64,000 nt of DNA from Brevundimonas pondensis (GTDB taxonomy: Bacteria; Pseudomonadota; Alphaproteobacteria; Caulobacterales; Caulobacteraceae). A model generated the notes under the pieces. That model was given only the letters and a program-made list of their open reading frames with translations. It was not told the origin of the DNA and did no database searches. Location: positions 2,176,001-2,240,000 of the forward strand of contig NZ_CP062006.1 in assembly GCF_017487345.1 (NCBI RefSeq), written 5' to 3'. Within the stretch, counting starts at the first letter, position 1, and every line of letters begins with the position of its first letter. The position numbers were made by a program, and so were the translations under genes. Shown here in pieces: positions 55,597 to 64,000 of this stretch.

Positions 55597-57801
55597 CTAG
55601 AAGTTGGCGGTCACGCTCAACGTCACGGTGCGCGGCGCGCCGTAGAAGCCGATGACGGAATCCCCGGTGATCGCCGCCGGGAAGTTATAGCCGCCGGCGC
55701 GATAGCGCTCGTCCGACAGGTTGCGGCCCGCCAGGCTGACGCGATAGCGCGCGTCAGGCGCCGTCCACATCAGGGTGGCGTCATAGAGCCAGTAGGCGCC
55801 CTGATCGAGCAGCGGGATCGGCGTCTCGAACATCTGCGTCGCGCCGCGATAGGAGGCCATCGGCGTGAAGATCACCGAGCCGCGGTCGCCCAGATCGACA
55901 CTGTAGGGCAGAGCGATATTGGCGGTCCAGTCCGGCGTGTTCTGGAAGTGGCGCTGATCGGCCATGTTCTCGCGCTTGCCGGTCAACGGGTTGAAGGTGA
56001 CGAACTCGTTGAACTTGGCGTCCAGGTAGCCGAGCGTCAGGCGCGGAACGAAACTGTCGGTGATCCGCGCGCTGGCTTCCAGCTCCCAGCCCCAGATCTC
56101 GCTGGACCCCGCGTTGTCGACGAAGCTGACCACCGAGGTCGGCGGGATGAAGAACTGCGATGTGATTTGCTGGTCGGTGTAGTCCGACTTGAACAGGGCC
56201 GTGGCGAAGTTGATCCGGCGATCCAGCAGCGAGCCCTTCAACCCGATCTCATAGGTATCGACCAGTTCCGGCTGATAACCGTTGATCGTCTCGGGATAGA
56301 GACTGGCGTCGCCGCGCATGTCGAAGCCGCCCGACTTGAAGCCGCGCCCGTAGGAGGCGTAGCCGGTCAGTTCCGGCGTGAACTTGTAGCTGGCGCTGAT
56401 CCGCGGCGTGAACTCCGAATAGTCGTCCGAGTTGGTGTAGTCGGTCAGAGGCGCGCCCAGCGGAATGGCCGAGAGATTGTGGAAGAAGGGGCTCTTGATG
56501 CCCAGATAGTTCTGGCGCAGCTGATCGACGCTCTTCTTGTCCTTGGTCCAGCGACCGCCGACCGACAGCGACAGCTGGTCAGTCAGATCGTAGCTGAAAT
56601 CAGCAAAGACGGCGAAGCTCTCGGTGTCCACCTTGCCGCCGGTGAAGGTGGTCAGATTGGCCAGGCCGACGACCGTGTCGAAGGCCCCCTCGGCCGAGGC
56701 GTCCATGTAGAAGACGCCAGCCACGCCCTGCCAGCGCTCGCCCTCGAACAACAGCTGGAATTCCTGGGTGAACTGGCTGTCGGCGTAATAGCCCGGGATG
56801 TCGAGGATCGGCTGGGGCAGGCCATCGAAGTCGATACCGTCGCCCGCAGTGTCGCCGTCGCGCCAGGCCGTGACCGACTTGAAGGTCAGGGCGTCGCTGA
56901 CGTTCCATTCGCCGGTGAAGGAGAGGCCGCGCGTACGGACGTAGCCGTCGTCGCCGATGCCGGCGCGCGTGTCATAGATGCCGTCGGTCATCGGCGCCTT
57001 GAGCCGATAGCCGTGACGGGCGTTGGACTCGTCCGTGGTCCTGTCGCCGGCAAGGCGGAAGAAGAGGTTGTCGCTGGGCGTCCATTCGACGCTCAGACGC
57101 CCCGCCGTGACATCCTTGTTGTAGTGTTCGGCGCCGGTGGTCAGGTTCGTGCCATAGCCATCGCGGGTGTAGCGCGCGATTGCGCCGCCGATCCGCAGGG
57201 TGTCATTCAGCGGGGTCGAGCCCGAGGCGATCAGGTCGACCTGATTATAGCTGCCATAGGCGCCCTTCAGCGTCAGTTCCGGGTCCTGGCTCAGGCGCTT
57301 GGTGACGTACTTGATCGCGCCGCCGATGGTGTTGCGGCCATAGAGGGTGCCCTGCGGTCCACGCAGGACCTCCAGCCGTTCGATGTCGAAGATGTCCAGG
57401 ACCGCGCCCTGCGGACGGGCCACATAGACATCGTCGACATAGAGGCCGACGCCGGGCTCGAAGCCCCACAGCGGGTCCTGCTGGCCGACGCCGCGAATGA
57501 AACTGGTCAGGGTGGAGTTGGTGCCGCGCGCGATCTGGACCGTGGCGTTCGGCGTCTGCTGCTGCAGGGTAGTGATGTCGGCGGCGCCGGTCTGTTCCAG
57601 GCGCTCAGAGCTGACGGCGGTGACGGCGACCGGCACGTCCTTGAGGCTCTCCTCGCGGCGGCGGGCGGTGACGACGATATCGTCGACGCTGGAGGCCTGC
57701 TCGGTATCCGCCTGTTGGGCGAAGCTCGGCGCCGCGCAGAGCGAGGCCGTGATGAAGACGCTGGTCATCAGCGCCAGACGCAACTGTCCTGTCGTTCGCA
57801 T
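55597..57801 (-). CDS. TonB-dependent receptor next to an esterase
   Basis: 734 residues with a signal peptide ending PSFAQ. The TonB box is DDIVVTARRREE at 39-50. The plug has SFIRGVGQQDP, GVGLYVDDVYVARPQGA and VLRGPQGTLYGRNTIGGAI, the FyuA/sphingomonad-like pattern common in receptors for sugars, steroids or other organic compounds. The C-terminus ends LSVTANF. It is divergent from a carboxylesterase-TetR pair, with two palindromes between, so the substrate may be an ester. No metal motif is seen. Confidence 0.92.
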   Translation of the reverse strand: MRTTGQLRLALMTSVFITASLCAAPSFAQQADTEQASSVDDIVVTARRREESLKDVPVAVTAVSSERLEQTGAADITTLQQQTPNATVQIARGTNSTLTSFIRGVGQQDPLWGFEPGVGLYVDDVYVARPQGAVLDIFDIERLEVLRGPQGTLYGRNTIGGAIKYVTKRLSQDPELTLKGAYGSYNQVDLIASGSTPLNDTLRIGGAIARYTRDGYGTNLTTGAEHYNKDVTAGRLSVEWTPSDNLFFRLAGDRTTDESNARHGYRLKAPMTDGIYDTRAGIGDDGYVRTRGLSFTGEWNVSDALTFKSVTAWRDGDTAGDGIDFDGLPQPILDIPGYYADSQFTQEFQLLFEGERWQGVAGVFYMDASAEGAFDTVVGLANLTTFTGGKVDTESFAVFADFSYDLTDQLSLSVGGRWTKDKKSVDQLRQNYLGIKSPFFHNLSAIPLGAPLTDYTNSDDYSEFTPRISASYKFTPELTGYASYGRGFKSGGFDMRGDASLYPETINGYQPELVDTYEIGLKGSLLDRRINFATALFKSDYTDQQITSQFFIPPTSVVSFVDNAGSSEIWGWELEASARITDSFVPRLTLGYLDAKFNEFVTFNPLTGKRENMADQRHFQNTPDWTANIALPYSVDLGDRGSVIFTPMASYRGATQMFETPIPLLDQGAYWLYDATLMWTAPDARYRVSLAGRNLSDERYRAGGYNFPAAITGDSVIGFYGAPRTVTLSVTANF

Positions 57802-57891
57802 TCTCGTTTCCTCTCCACGCGCGGTCGTTTGGTCGCCGCTGATCTGTGTTGGGCCGACGGTGGTCCGCGAACGGCCCCGCTGTCAACATCA

Positions 57892-57911
57892 TTCATTCTT
57901 GCATGAATGAA
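57892..57911. promoter_or_regulatory. palindromic operator 1 (TetR-type)
   Basis: TTCATTC-TTGCAT-GAATGAA has exact seven-base arms. It lies 91 bases before the TonB receptor start. Confidence 0.6.
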
Positions 57912-57946
57912 ACTTCATTCGGCGGCTCGACAGCCAGGCGAGCGTT

Positions 57947-57964
57947 GTTCATTCTGAAATGAAC
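57947..57964. promoter_or_regulatory. palindromic operator 2 (TetR-type)
   Basis: GTTCATT-CTGA-AATGAAC has exact seven-base arms and shares TTCATT/AATGAA with operator 1. It lies 33 bases before the esterase start. Confidence 0.62.
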
Positions 57965-57996
57965 GAGTGCGGCGAAGATCGCGCCTGGAGGAAGCA

Positions 57997-59523
57997 ATGA
58001 TGAATCAGGTCAATCTGGCCGCGACCTCGCCTGTCGCGCACACCCCGTCCGGCGACCTGCGCGGCCGTCGCGAAGGTCCGGCCAATGTGTTTCGCGGCGT
58101 ACCCTATGCCGCCGCCCCGGTTGGCGACCTGCGCTGGAAGGCGCCGCACCCGTTTCCGGCCTGGGATGGCGTGCGCGATGCGGCGACGTTCGCCCCTTCG
58201 GCTCCTCAGGCCGGGCCGTCCGATGTGGCCGACATCGTCGCCATCGGCGGCGCGCCCGAGCCGACCGGCGAAGACTGCCTGACGCTAAACCTCTGGGCGC
58301 CCGCCGAGGCCGCCGCGCCCGCGCCGGTCATGGTCTGGCTGCACGGCGGATCGAACCGAATGGGAGCGGGCTCCCTGCCCTTTTACGACGGCGCCGCCTT
58401 CGCCCGTGACGGGGTGGTGCTGGTCAGCGTCAACTATCGCCTGGGTCAGCTCGGCTTCTTCGCCCATCCGGCCCTGACGGCCGAGGCCGCGCCCGGCGAA
58501 GCGCTCGGCAATCAGGCCCTGCTGGATCAGATCGCGGCGCTGGAATGGGTGCGCGACCACATCAGCGCCTTCGGCGGCGATCCGGCCAATGTCACCCTGT
58601 TCGGAGAGTCCGCCGGCGGCCTCGACATCCTCGCCCTGATGACGGCCAGGCGGGCGCGCGGCCTGTTCCACAAGGCGATCGTCCAGTCCGGCGGCGGCTG
58701 GCTGCCCGCCACGCCGCTGAAGACGGCGCAGGAGCGCGGCGTCGCGGCTGCGACTGCGCTGGGCCTGACCCAGCCTGACGCCGCCGCCCTGCGCGCCTTG
58801 GCGCCCGAGCAACTGACGACTGTCGAAGGCGCCTTCGGGCCAGTCATCGACGGTCGATTGCTGGATCGCGACCCGATCAGCGCCTTTGCGCGCGGCGACT
58901 TCGCCGACGTGCCGATGATGATCGGGGTCAACAGCGGCGAGGATTCCCTGCTCAACTACGGCGGCGGGCTGAAACGCTTCGGTCAGTTGATCAAGCCGAA
59001 CGCCAAGCTGGCCGCCCTCTATCCGCAGGCGAACGGCGACGAGGAACAGCTGATCCGCCTGGGCTTCCGCGACTTCGCCTTCGCCGCCCCGGCGCGCTGG
59101 GTCGTGTCGCGCCCCCGTCGGTCGAAGGCCTGGCTCTACGCCTTTGACTATGTGGAGGAAGCCCGGCGCGAGACCATGCCGCGCGCCAACCACGCCGCCG
59201 AAATTTTCCACGTCTTCGAGACCCTGGATCACCGTCCCGACGGCGCCCCGCCAGCGACCGAGGCTGACCGCGTCGTCAGCGCCGCCATGCACGCCCGCTG
59301 GATCGACTTCGCCAGAACGGGCGCGCCCGGCGCGGACTGGCCTGCCTATGTCCCCGCCGACGACGCCTGGATGGTGTTCAACGACACGCCCGGCGGCGAG
59401 GTCAAGCGCGGCTGGTGGAAGGCGGCGCTGGACCACCACGGCCGCAAAGGGAAGCTGCTAATCCTGCTGCTGCGCGCGCGGGATCGCCTGAGAACCCTGT
59501 TCTCGGCTAAAGTGACTCGATGA
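57997..59523 (+). CDS. type-B carboxylesterase, probably cytoplasmic
   Basis: 508 residues from ATG 57997, directly followed by a second ATG; GGAGGAA lies just upstream. The N-terminal block NVFRGVPYAAAPVGDLRWK is typical of carboxylesterase/lipase family B. The catalytic triad is S205 in FGESAGG, E315 in GVNSGEDSL and H399 in RANHAAEIFHVF; HGGSNRMGAGS gives the oxyanion hole. No signal peptide is seen. It overlaps the TetR gene by ATGA. Substrate unknown; import through the divergent receptor followed by hydrolysis is an inference. Confidence 0.94.
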   Translation: MMNQVNLAATSPVAHTPSGDLRGRREGPANVFRGVPYAAAPVGDLRWKAPHPFPAWDGVRDAATFAPSAPQAGPSDVADIVAIGGAPEPTGEDCLTLNLWAPAEAAAPAPVMVWLHGGSNRMGAGSLPFYDGAAFARDGVVLVSVNYRLGQLGFFAHPALTAEAAPGEALGNQALLDQIAALEWVRDHISAFGGDPANVTLFGESAGGLDILALMTARRARGLFHKAIVQSGGGWLPATPLKTAQERGVAAATALGLTQPDAAALRALAPEQLTTVEGAFGPVIDGRLLDRDPISAFARGDFADVPMMIGVNSGEDSLLNYGGGLKRFGQLIKPNAKLAALYPQANGDEEQLIRLGFRDFAFAAPARWVVSRPRRSKAWLYAFDYVEEARRETMPRANHAAEIFHVFETLDHRPDGAPPATEADRVVSAAMHARWIDFARTGAPGADWPAYVPADDAWMVFNDTPGGEVKRGWWKAALDHHGRKGKLLILLLRARDRLRTLFSAKVTR

Positions 59524-60215
59524 CCGCCACCGAGACCAAGCCGCGCCCCAGGGCGAAAGCCAAGCCCGCGCCCAAGCCCAAGGCCCAGCGCCGCGAGGAG
59601 ACGACGACCCGTATCCTCGACGTGGCCGAGGCCCTGTTCGCGCGCGACGGCCTGCACGGCGTCACCTTGAAGGCCGTGGCCAAGGAGGCGGGCGTCGATA
59701 CGGCCCTGCTGCATTATTATTTCGACGACAAGAACCGGCTGTTCTCGACCGTCTTCGGCCGCCGCGCCGAGGTGGTGAACCGGCTGCGCCTCGACAGTCT
59801 GGACCGCTACGAGGCCGAGCACGGCGACGCCATGACGGTGCGCGGCGCCATCGACGCCTTCCTGCGCCCGCTATTCGTCCTGTTCGACGAGGGCGACAAG
59901 GCCTGGCTGAACTATGCCGCCCTGGTGGCCCAGGTGAACAACACCCCCGTCTGGGGCGGCGACACCATGCACCAACATTTCGACCCGGTGATCGACCGCT
60001 TCATCGGCGTGCTGAGACGCATCGCGCCAGAGACGCCACCGCGCCAGATCTACTGGTTCTATCACCTGCTGTCGGGGTCGCTGACTTTGTCGCTGGCCCA
60101 GACGGGCCGTATCGACGTCCTGTCCGGCGGCCTGTGCAAGTCCTCGGAAATGGGCGCCATCTGCGACGCCATGGAGGCCGTCTTCACCGGCGGGTTCGAG
60201 GCCATCCGCCGCTAA
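59520..60215 (+). CDS. TetR/AcrR family transcriptional regulator
   Basis: 231 residues. A Lys/Pro/Arg-rich N-terminal tail is followed by the TetR helix-turn-helix at about 22-70 (TTRILDVAEALFARDG, GVDTALLHYYFDDKNRLFSTVF). A ligand domain follows. It is coupled to the esterase by ATGA. The two TTCATT-type palindromes between receptor and esterase are the natural binding sites, making a self-contained sensing unit. A terminator follows. Confidence 0.93.
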   Translation: MTATETKPRPRAKAKPAPKPKAQRREETTTRILDVAEALFARDGLHGVTLKAVAKEAGVDTALLHYYFDDKNRLFSTVFGRRAEVVNRLRLDSLDRYEAEHGDAMTVRGAIDAFLRPLFVLFDEGDKAWLNYAALVAQVNNTPVWGGDTMHQHFDPVIDRFIGVLRRIAPETPPRQIYWFYHLLSGSLTLSLAQTGRIDVLSGGLCKSSEMGAICDAMEAVFTGGFEAIRR

Positions 60216-60223
60216 CAAAGAAA

Positions 60224-60252
60224 AACCCGACCTCAGCGTCTGAGGTCGGGTT
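60224..60252. terminator. bidirectional terminator
   Basis: AACCCGACCTCAG/CTGAGGTCGGGTT, a 13-base-pair perfect stem with a CGT loop, is flanked by A5 on the left. It lies between the TetR gene and convergent mmsA. Confidence 0.82.
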
Positions 60253-60261
60253 CCGGTCTCA

Positions 60262-61764
60262 TCAGCCCATTGTCGGGATGACGAAGGAGCTGTCGGCGTG
60301 TTCCAGTTCGCTGTCAGGCCAGCGGGCCGTGACGGTCTTGGTCTTGGTCCAGAAGCGCAGACCTTCCATGCCGTGCTGGTTGATGTCGCCGAAGGCCGAA
60401 CGCTTCCAGCCGCCGAACGAGTGATAGGCCACCGGCACCGGAATCGGCACGTTGATGCCGACCATGCCGACGTTGACGCGGGCGGCGAAGTCGCGGGCCG
60501 CGCGGCCGTTCTGGGTGAAGATGGCTACGCCGTTGCCGTACTGGTGCTTGCTCGGCAGGCTCAGGGCCTCCTCGAAGCTGGCGGCGCGCATGATCTGCAG
60601 CACCGGGCCGAAGATCTCTTCCTTGTAGGATTCCATCTCGGGCTTGACGTGGTCGAACAGCGACGGGCCGATGAAGAAGCCCTTCTCGTGGCCCTGCAGG
60701 CTGAACTCGCGGCCGTCGACGACCAGTTCGGCGCCTTCCTCGACGCCCTTGTTGATCCAGCCCAGGACCTTGTCCTTGTGGGTCTGGGTGACGACCGGGC
60801 CATAGTGGGCCTCGACGTCGGTCGAGACGCCGACGCGCAGGTTGGGGATCTCCGAGACCAGACGCTCGCGCAGTTCGTCGGCGGTGCGCTGACCGACCGG
60901 CACCACCACCGGCAGGGCCATGCAGCGCTCGCCAGCCGAGCCATAGGCCGCGCCGGTCAGGTCCTTGATCACCTGATCCATGTCGGCGTCGGGCAGGACG
61001 ATGCCGTGGTTCTTGGCGCCGCCCATGGCCTGGACGCGTTTCCCGTGCTGGGCGCCCATCTGATAGACGTAGTGGGCGATGTCCGACGAGCCGACGAAGC
61101 TGACGGCGTGGATGTCAGGGTGGGTCAGGATGGCGTCGACCGCCACCTTGTCGCCGTGGACGACGTTCAGCACGCCCTTGGGCGCGCCGGCTTCCATCAT
61201 CAGTTCCCCCAGACGCACCGGCAGCGACGGATCACGCTCGGACGGCTTAAGGATGAAGGTGTTGCCGGCGGCGATCGCCATGCCGAACATCCACATCGGG
61301 ATCATGCCGGGGAAGTTGAACGGGGTGATGCCCGCCACGACGCCCAGCGGCTGGCGCATGGAATAGACGTCGATGCCGGGCCCGGCGCCTTGCGTGTACT
61401 CGCCCTTCAGCGCGTGCGGGATGCCGCAAGCGAATTCAATGACTTCCAGGCCGCGCTGAATGTCGCCCTTAGAGTCGGCGATGACCTTGCCGTGTTCCGA
61501 GGACAGCAGCTCGGCCAGCTCGTTCATATTGGCCTCGACCAGGCGCTTGAACTCGAACATGACGCGGGCGCGGCGCTGCGGGTTGGTCGAGGACCAGCCC
61601 TCGAAGGCGGCTTGAGCGGCCTGAACCGCGCGGTCCATCTCGCCGACGGTCGCCAGCTGGACGCGGGCCTGAACCTCGCCGGTGTTGGGGTTGAACACGT
61701 CGCCGAAACGGCCCGATGCGCCGTCGAAGGCCGCACCGTCGATGAAGTGGCGAATGTCGCGCAT
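60262..61764 (-). CDS. mmsA: CoA-acylating methylmalonate-semialdehyde dehydrogenase
   Basis: 500 residues from ATG 61764; the longer frame to 61803 lacks family residues. It oxidises methylmalonate semialdehyde to propionyl-CoA in valine breakdown (and malonate semialdehyde to acetyl-CoA). The catalytic cysteine is C281 in GSAGERCMALPVVV. The usual aldehyde-dehydrogenase glutamate is replaced by Asn in GGAKNHG, as in CoA-acylating members. PSERDPSLPVRLGEL matches MmsA. Its product feeds the pcc/mut cluster 6 kb away. It is divergent from a LysR regulator. Confidence 0.96.
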   Translation of the reverse strand: MRDIRHFIDGAAFDGASGRFGDVFNPNTGEVQARVQLATVGEMDRAVQAAQAAFEGWSSTNPQRRARVMFEFKRLVEANMNELAELLSSEHGKVIADSKGDIQRGLEVIEFACGIPHALKGEYTQGAGPGIDVYSMRQPLGVVAGITPFNFPGMIPMWMFGMAIAAGNTFILKPSERDPSLPVRLGELMMEAGAPKGVLNVVHGDKVAVDAILTHPDIHAVSFVGSSDIAHYVYQMGAQHGKRVQAMGGAKNHGIVLPDADMDQVIKDLTGAAYGSAGERCMALPVVVPVGQRTADELRERLVSEIPNLRVGVSTDVEAHYGPVVTQTHKDKVLGWINKGVEEGAELVVDGREFSLQGHEKGFFIGPSLFDHVKPEMESYKEEIFGPVLQIMRAASFEEALSLPSKHQYGNGVAIFTQNGRAARDFAARVNVGMVGINVPIPVPVAYHSFGGWKRSAFGDINQHGMEGLRFWTKTKTVTARWPDSELEHADSSFVIPTMG

Positions 61765-61867
61765 GAAGGCGTTTCCCTGTGATGTCGTTGTTCGTTCCAG
61801 CATGGCCTAGCAGACGAAGGGCTCGCCACCCATTGCAATCTTGCATCCTATGCTGTGCATTCGCGCA

Positions 61868-62746
61868 ATGTTCGACTGGGACGACGTTCGCATCTTCATC
61901 GCCGCCGCGCGGGCGGGCTCGCTGGCTGTGGCGGCGCAGCGACTGGGCATAGACGCGGCCACGGTCGGGCGGCGCGTGGCGCGGCTAGAGACGGCGCTGA
62001 AATCGACCCTGGTGGTGCGCTCGGCGTCCGGCCTGCTGCTGACGGCGGCGGGGGCGCAACTGCTGGAGACGGCGCTGGACGCCGAAAGCGCGATGGAGGC
62101 CGCTGAGCGGGTGACGCGGCCCGACCTGATCGCCGGCACGGTGCGGATCAGCGCCTCCGAGGGCTTCGGCGGCGCGGTCCTAGCCCCCGCCCTGCCCGCG
62201 TTGCTGGCGGCGCACCCCGGCCTGAACATCGAACTGGCCGCCAGCTCCGGCTTCCTGTCGCCCAGCCGGCGCGAGGTGGACATGGCCATCACCCTGAGCC
62301 CCGCGGCCAGCCCGCGCCTGATCGTCGAGCCGCTGACGCCCTATCAACTGGCCCTCTATGCCGCGCCCGAGCACTTGACCCGGCATGGCGCGCCGCAGCG
62401 TGTTGAGGACCTGCCGGACTTCGACATCGTCGGCTATGTCGACGACCTGATCTATGCGCCGGAGCTGCATTATCTGGACGAGATCCGCCCCAACCTGAGG
62501 CCGCGCCTGGCCTCATCCTCGATCCGGGCGCAGCGGGACATGATCGCGGCGGGCGGCGGCATCGGGGTCCTGCCCTGCTTTCTGGCCGAGGGGCTGATGC
62601 GGGTCCTGCCCGATCAGGTGCTGATCGAGCGCCGCTTCTGGCTCAGCACCCACCGCGAGGTTCACGGCACGGCGCGGCTGAAAGCGGCGCGGCGCTGGAT
62701 CAAGAGCCTGTGCCAGAATACGGCGGCGCGTCTGTCGCCCTACTAG
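61868..62746 (+). CDS. LysR family transcriptional regulator
   Basis: 292 residues from ATG 61868; a TTG frame from 61841 adds nine residues unlike the family. The HTH is at about 16-42 (GSLAVAAQRLGIDAATVGRR). The substrate-binding domain follows (AGTVRISASEGFGGAVLAP to the end). It is divergent from mmsA with about 100 bases between, so it may control that gene. ATGC-TGT-GCAT (61850-61860) and repeated TTGCA sites lie there. Its TAG interlocks with that of the next gene. Confidence 0.92.
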   Translation: MFDWDDVRIFIAAARAGSLAVAAQRLGIDAATVGRRVARLETALKSTLVVRSASGLLLTAAGAQLLETALDAESAMEAAERVTRPDLIAGTVRISASEGFGGAVLAPALPALLAAHPGLNIELAASSGFLSPSRREVDMAITLSPAASPRLIVEPLTPYQLALYAAPEHLTRHGAPQRVEDLPDFDIVGYVDDLIYAPELHYLDEIRPNLRPRLASSSIRAQRDMIAAGGGIGVLPCFLAEGLMRVLPDQVLIERRFWLSTHREVHGTARLKAARRWIKSLCQNTAARLSPY

Positions 62747-63606
62747 AGCCCCAACAGGTCCGACCAGCGCCACTGGCCGGTCCCCAGCGCCAGCTTGGGC
62801 GCGCCGGGATCATCACTCAGGGTCACAACCACATAGCCGCGCACCGCCTGGGACTTGCACTCACGGGGCGAGAAGCCGACCACCACAGCCACGGCCTGAC
62901 GCACGCCCGCCAGTCCCTTGCCGTCCTGACCGGGGCTCAGCACCCAATCGCCGTTCCAGATGACAATGGCCCGGCCACGCGCGCCGGAGTCGCGATAGGC
63001 CTCGGTCAGGCGCGCCCGGATGCGCGGGTCGTCGCGCAGGGCGTTCTGCAGACGCTCGATCATGTTGCAGACCCCTCCCGATCCCGAACCGGAGCCTGAG
63101 CCGGAACCACTGCCGGATCCCGTGCCCGTACCACTACCGGCGCCGCTGCCGACGCCGGAGCCGCCCCCGGCTGTCATCGCCCCTGCAAGGGCGGCGTCGC
63201 CCAGAAAGACGTAGGAGACGCTGGGCTCCGGCGCCGAGATCGGCACAGGCTCCACCGTCGGCGGCCGCCGCGCCGGACGGCTGGGCCGCGGCGCAGGACG
63301 CGCAGGCGGCGCAGGCGCGGCCTTGACCGGCGTCTTCACCGGGGTCGGCGGGGGCGCAGGCTTTGGCTCGGGCGTCGGGGCTGCGGCCGGCTTGCCGCCT
63401 CCGGCTTCCTGCGCCGCCGGTTCCGGCGCGGGCGGCGGCGGCAGAAGCTCAATCAGCTCCACCTCCATGACCGGTCGCTCCGGCGGATAGACGGGAACCT
63501 TGACCGGCGCGAACAGAATGACGGCCAGCACAAGGGCGTGCGTCAGAAGACTGAACGCCACGGTCGCCGGTCCTACGATCCTTCGCCGACGGTGCTGCCC
63601 ACTCAT
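62743..63606 (-). CDS. TonB-like protein with Pro-rich and Gly-Ser repeats
   Basis: 287 residues. One membrane segment (12-34) follows a basic N-terminus, RHRRRR-like; then a Pro/Ala/Lys-rich stretch (54-124) of the kind that spans the periplasm in TonB. Then SYVFLGDAALAGAM, a Gly/Ser run (148-178) and a C-terminal domain with C180 and C250 (VIWNGDWVLSPGQDGKG, GYVVVTLSDD). This end is not the usual TonB fold, so it may be an alternative energy transducer or a cell-envelope protein. The family is only inferred from architecture. It converges on the LysR gene. Confidence 0.78.
   Translation of the reverse strand: MSGQHRRRRIVGPATVAFSLLTHALVLAVILFAPVKVPVYPPERPVMEVELIELLPPPPAPEPAAQEAGGGKPAAAPTPEPKPAPPPTPVKTPVKAAPAPPARPAPRPSRPARRPPTVEPVPISAPEPSVSYVFLGDAALAGAMTAGGGSGVGSGAGSGTGTGSGSGSGSGSGSGSGGVCNMIERLQNALRDDPRIRARLTEAYRDSGARGRAIVIWNGDWVLSPGQDGKGLAGVRQAVAVVVGFSPRECKSQAVRGYVVVTLSDDPGAPKLALGTGQWRWSDLLGL
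63084..63207. repeat. Gly-Ser coding tandem repeat in the TonB-like gene
   Basis: A GC-rich tract on the minus strand of alternating GGN and (TCN or AGC) codons encodes the GSGSGS run at residues about 148-178. Synonymous changes break exact repetition, so slippage is reduced. Confidence 0.6.
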
Positions 63607-63900
63607 TCAGCGACAACCCGCGATATTTCAATTTCAGTATGGCGAAGCTTCGACATTGATGTTCCGAAGTCGATCTCACGGCATATGACCATTACTTTGA
63701 AAATCATCTGCTCGTGTCAGGATCAAGGTGCTCGAAGCATAACGTTCGAGAAGCGCAAAAAACGCAGATATCTTAAATTTTTCTATAGTTAAGCTGGCAC
63801 CTTTTCTTTCGTCACGCGTCTCTACCGCGCCGTTCCTGCGCAAACAGGACTGCTTGCGCATGCATCCGGGAATAGCGCTCCGGAACGAAGGAGACTGAAC
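63607..63900. other. AT-richer intergenic region between TonB-like gene and lipoprotein
   Basis: About 290 bases, visibly lower in GC than the rest (AATTTTTCTATAGTTAAGC near 63777). No gene of credible coding quality; short open frames in it are not conserved-looking. It probably holds the promoters of the two divergent genes; no clear operator was found. Confidence 0.5.
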
Positions 63901-64000
63901 TTGATCAAACTGACCTCTCGCGCGATCGCTGTGACCAGCGTCGTGCTGATCGGCGGCCTGGCCGCCAGCGGCTGCGCCAGCCACCGTTTCGTGCGCGACA
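63901..64000 (+). CDS. lipoprotein, N-terminal part (cut by window edge)
   Basis: A TTG start at 63901 with AAGGAG seven bases upstream; the next 33 codons are open to the window end. The product begins LIKLTSRAIAVTSVVLIGG and then has lipobox LAASGC followed by ASHRFVRD. It is an outer-membrane type lipoprotein by its signal sequence; many Caulobacter relatives with such a start are OmpA-like, but the rest is not visible. Confidence 0.65.
   Translation, partial: MIKLTSRAIAVTSVVLIGGLAASGCASHRFVRD

Noticed and set aside
63538..63792. Small plus-strand frame before the final lipoprotein
   Set aside because: It overlaps the TonB-like gene antisense and then AT-rich DNA; no ribosome-binding site and no protein-like pattern.

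Overview
This is a GC-rich bacterial chromosome segment from an alphaproteobacterium, most likely Caulobacteraceae and probably Brevundimonas. That placement is inferred, not searched. It rests on the housekeeping order (bamD-recN, prs, rplY-pth, ychF, petABC next to trmL), the abundance of TonB-dependent receptors (five in 64 kb), the Fur/Zur/FNR-type boxes, and a PccR/ScfR-type regulator beside propionyl-CoA genes. About 50 genes fill almost all of the window. I saw no rRNA, tRNA, CRISPR array, insertion sequence or prophage gene.

Layout. 0-10 kb: an MBL-fold hydrolase (cut by the edge), an exported triple-cysteine-repeat protein, xth, bamD-recN, prs, a lipoprotein that looks frameshifted, rplY and pth. 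10-16.5 kb: an accessory block between pth and ychF, holding two tandem DUF4139 proteins and a copper-type set (DUF2946 protein, TonB receptor, PCuAC chaperone). 16.5-27 kb: ychF, a saccharopine-dehydrogenase-like/DCC pair, a haem-type TonB receptor with DUF6607 partner behind a Fur-like box, and two tandem M28 peptidases with a coupled 53-residue membrane protein. 27-38 kb: cytochrome bc1 (petABC), trmL, an M19 dipeptidase, hemF behind an FNR-like box, a hybrid histidine kinase, a glutamine amidotransferase, an ABM protein, rlmJ and a small haem-copper-oxidase-like membrane protein. 38-46.5 kb: kbl-tdh threonine degradation, an MliC-DUF4232 lipoprotein, a zinc-type TonB receptor with a His-rich loop and a Zur-like box, and a TonB receptor-like protein with a Gly/Met-rich loop. 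46.5-55.5 kb: the complete propionyl-CoA to succinyl-CoA pathway (pccB, pccA, mutA, mutB, mce) divergent from its probable regulator pccR. 55.5-64 kb: a TonB receptor divergent from a carboxylesterase-TetR pair with two palindromic operators between them, mmsA divergent from a LysR regulator, a TonB-like Pro/GlySer-rich protein, and the start of a lipoprotein gene.

How the genes work together. Three receptors point to metal uptake: copper, haem iron and zinc. Each has a matching partner or operator-like site. mmsA makes propionyl-CoA (from valine) and tdh/kbl cleave threonine; propionyl-CoA feeds the pcc/mut cluster. petABC and hemF link to respiration and haem supply. Many same-strand neighbours are translationally coupled (ATGA, TGATG, TAATG or TAA-ATG junctions). 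Several convergent pairs end in hairpins built from a CTCCC/GGGAG palindrome, and two convergent pairs interlock their stop codons in a single CTAG.
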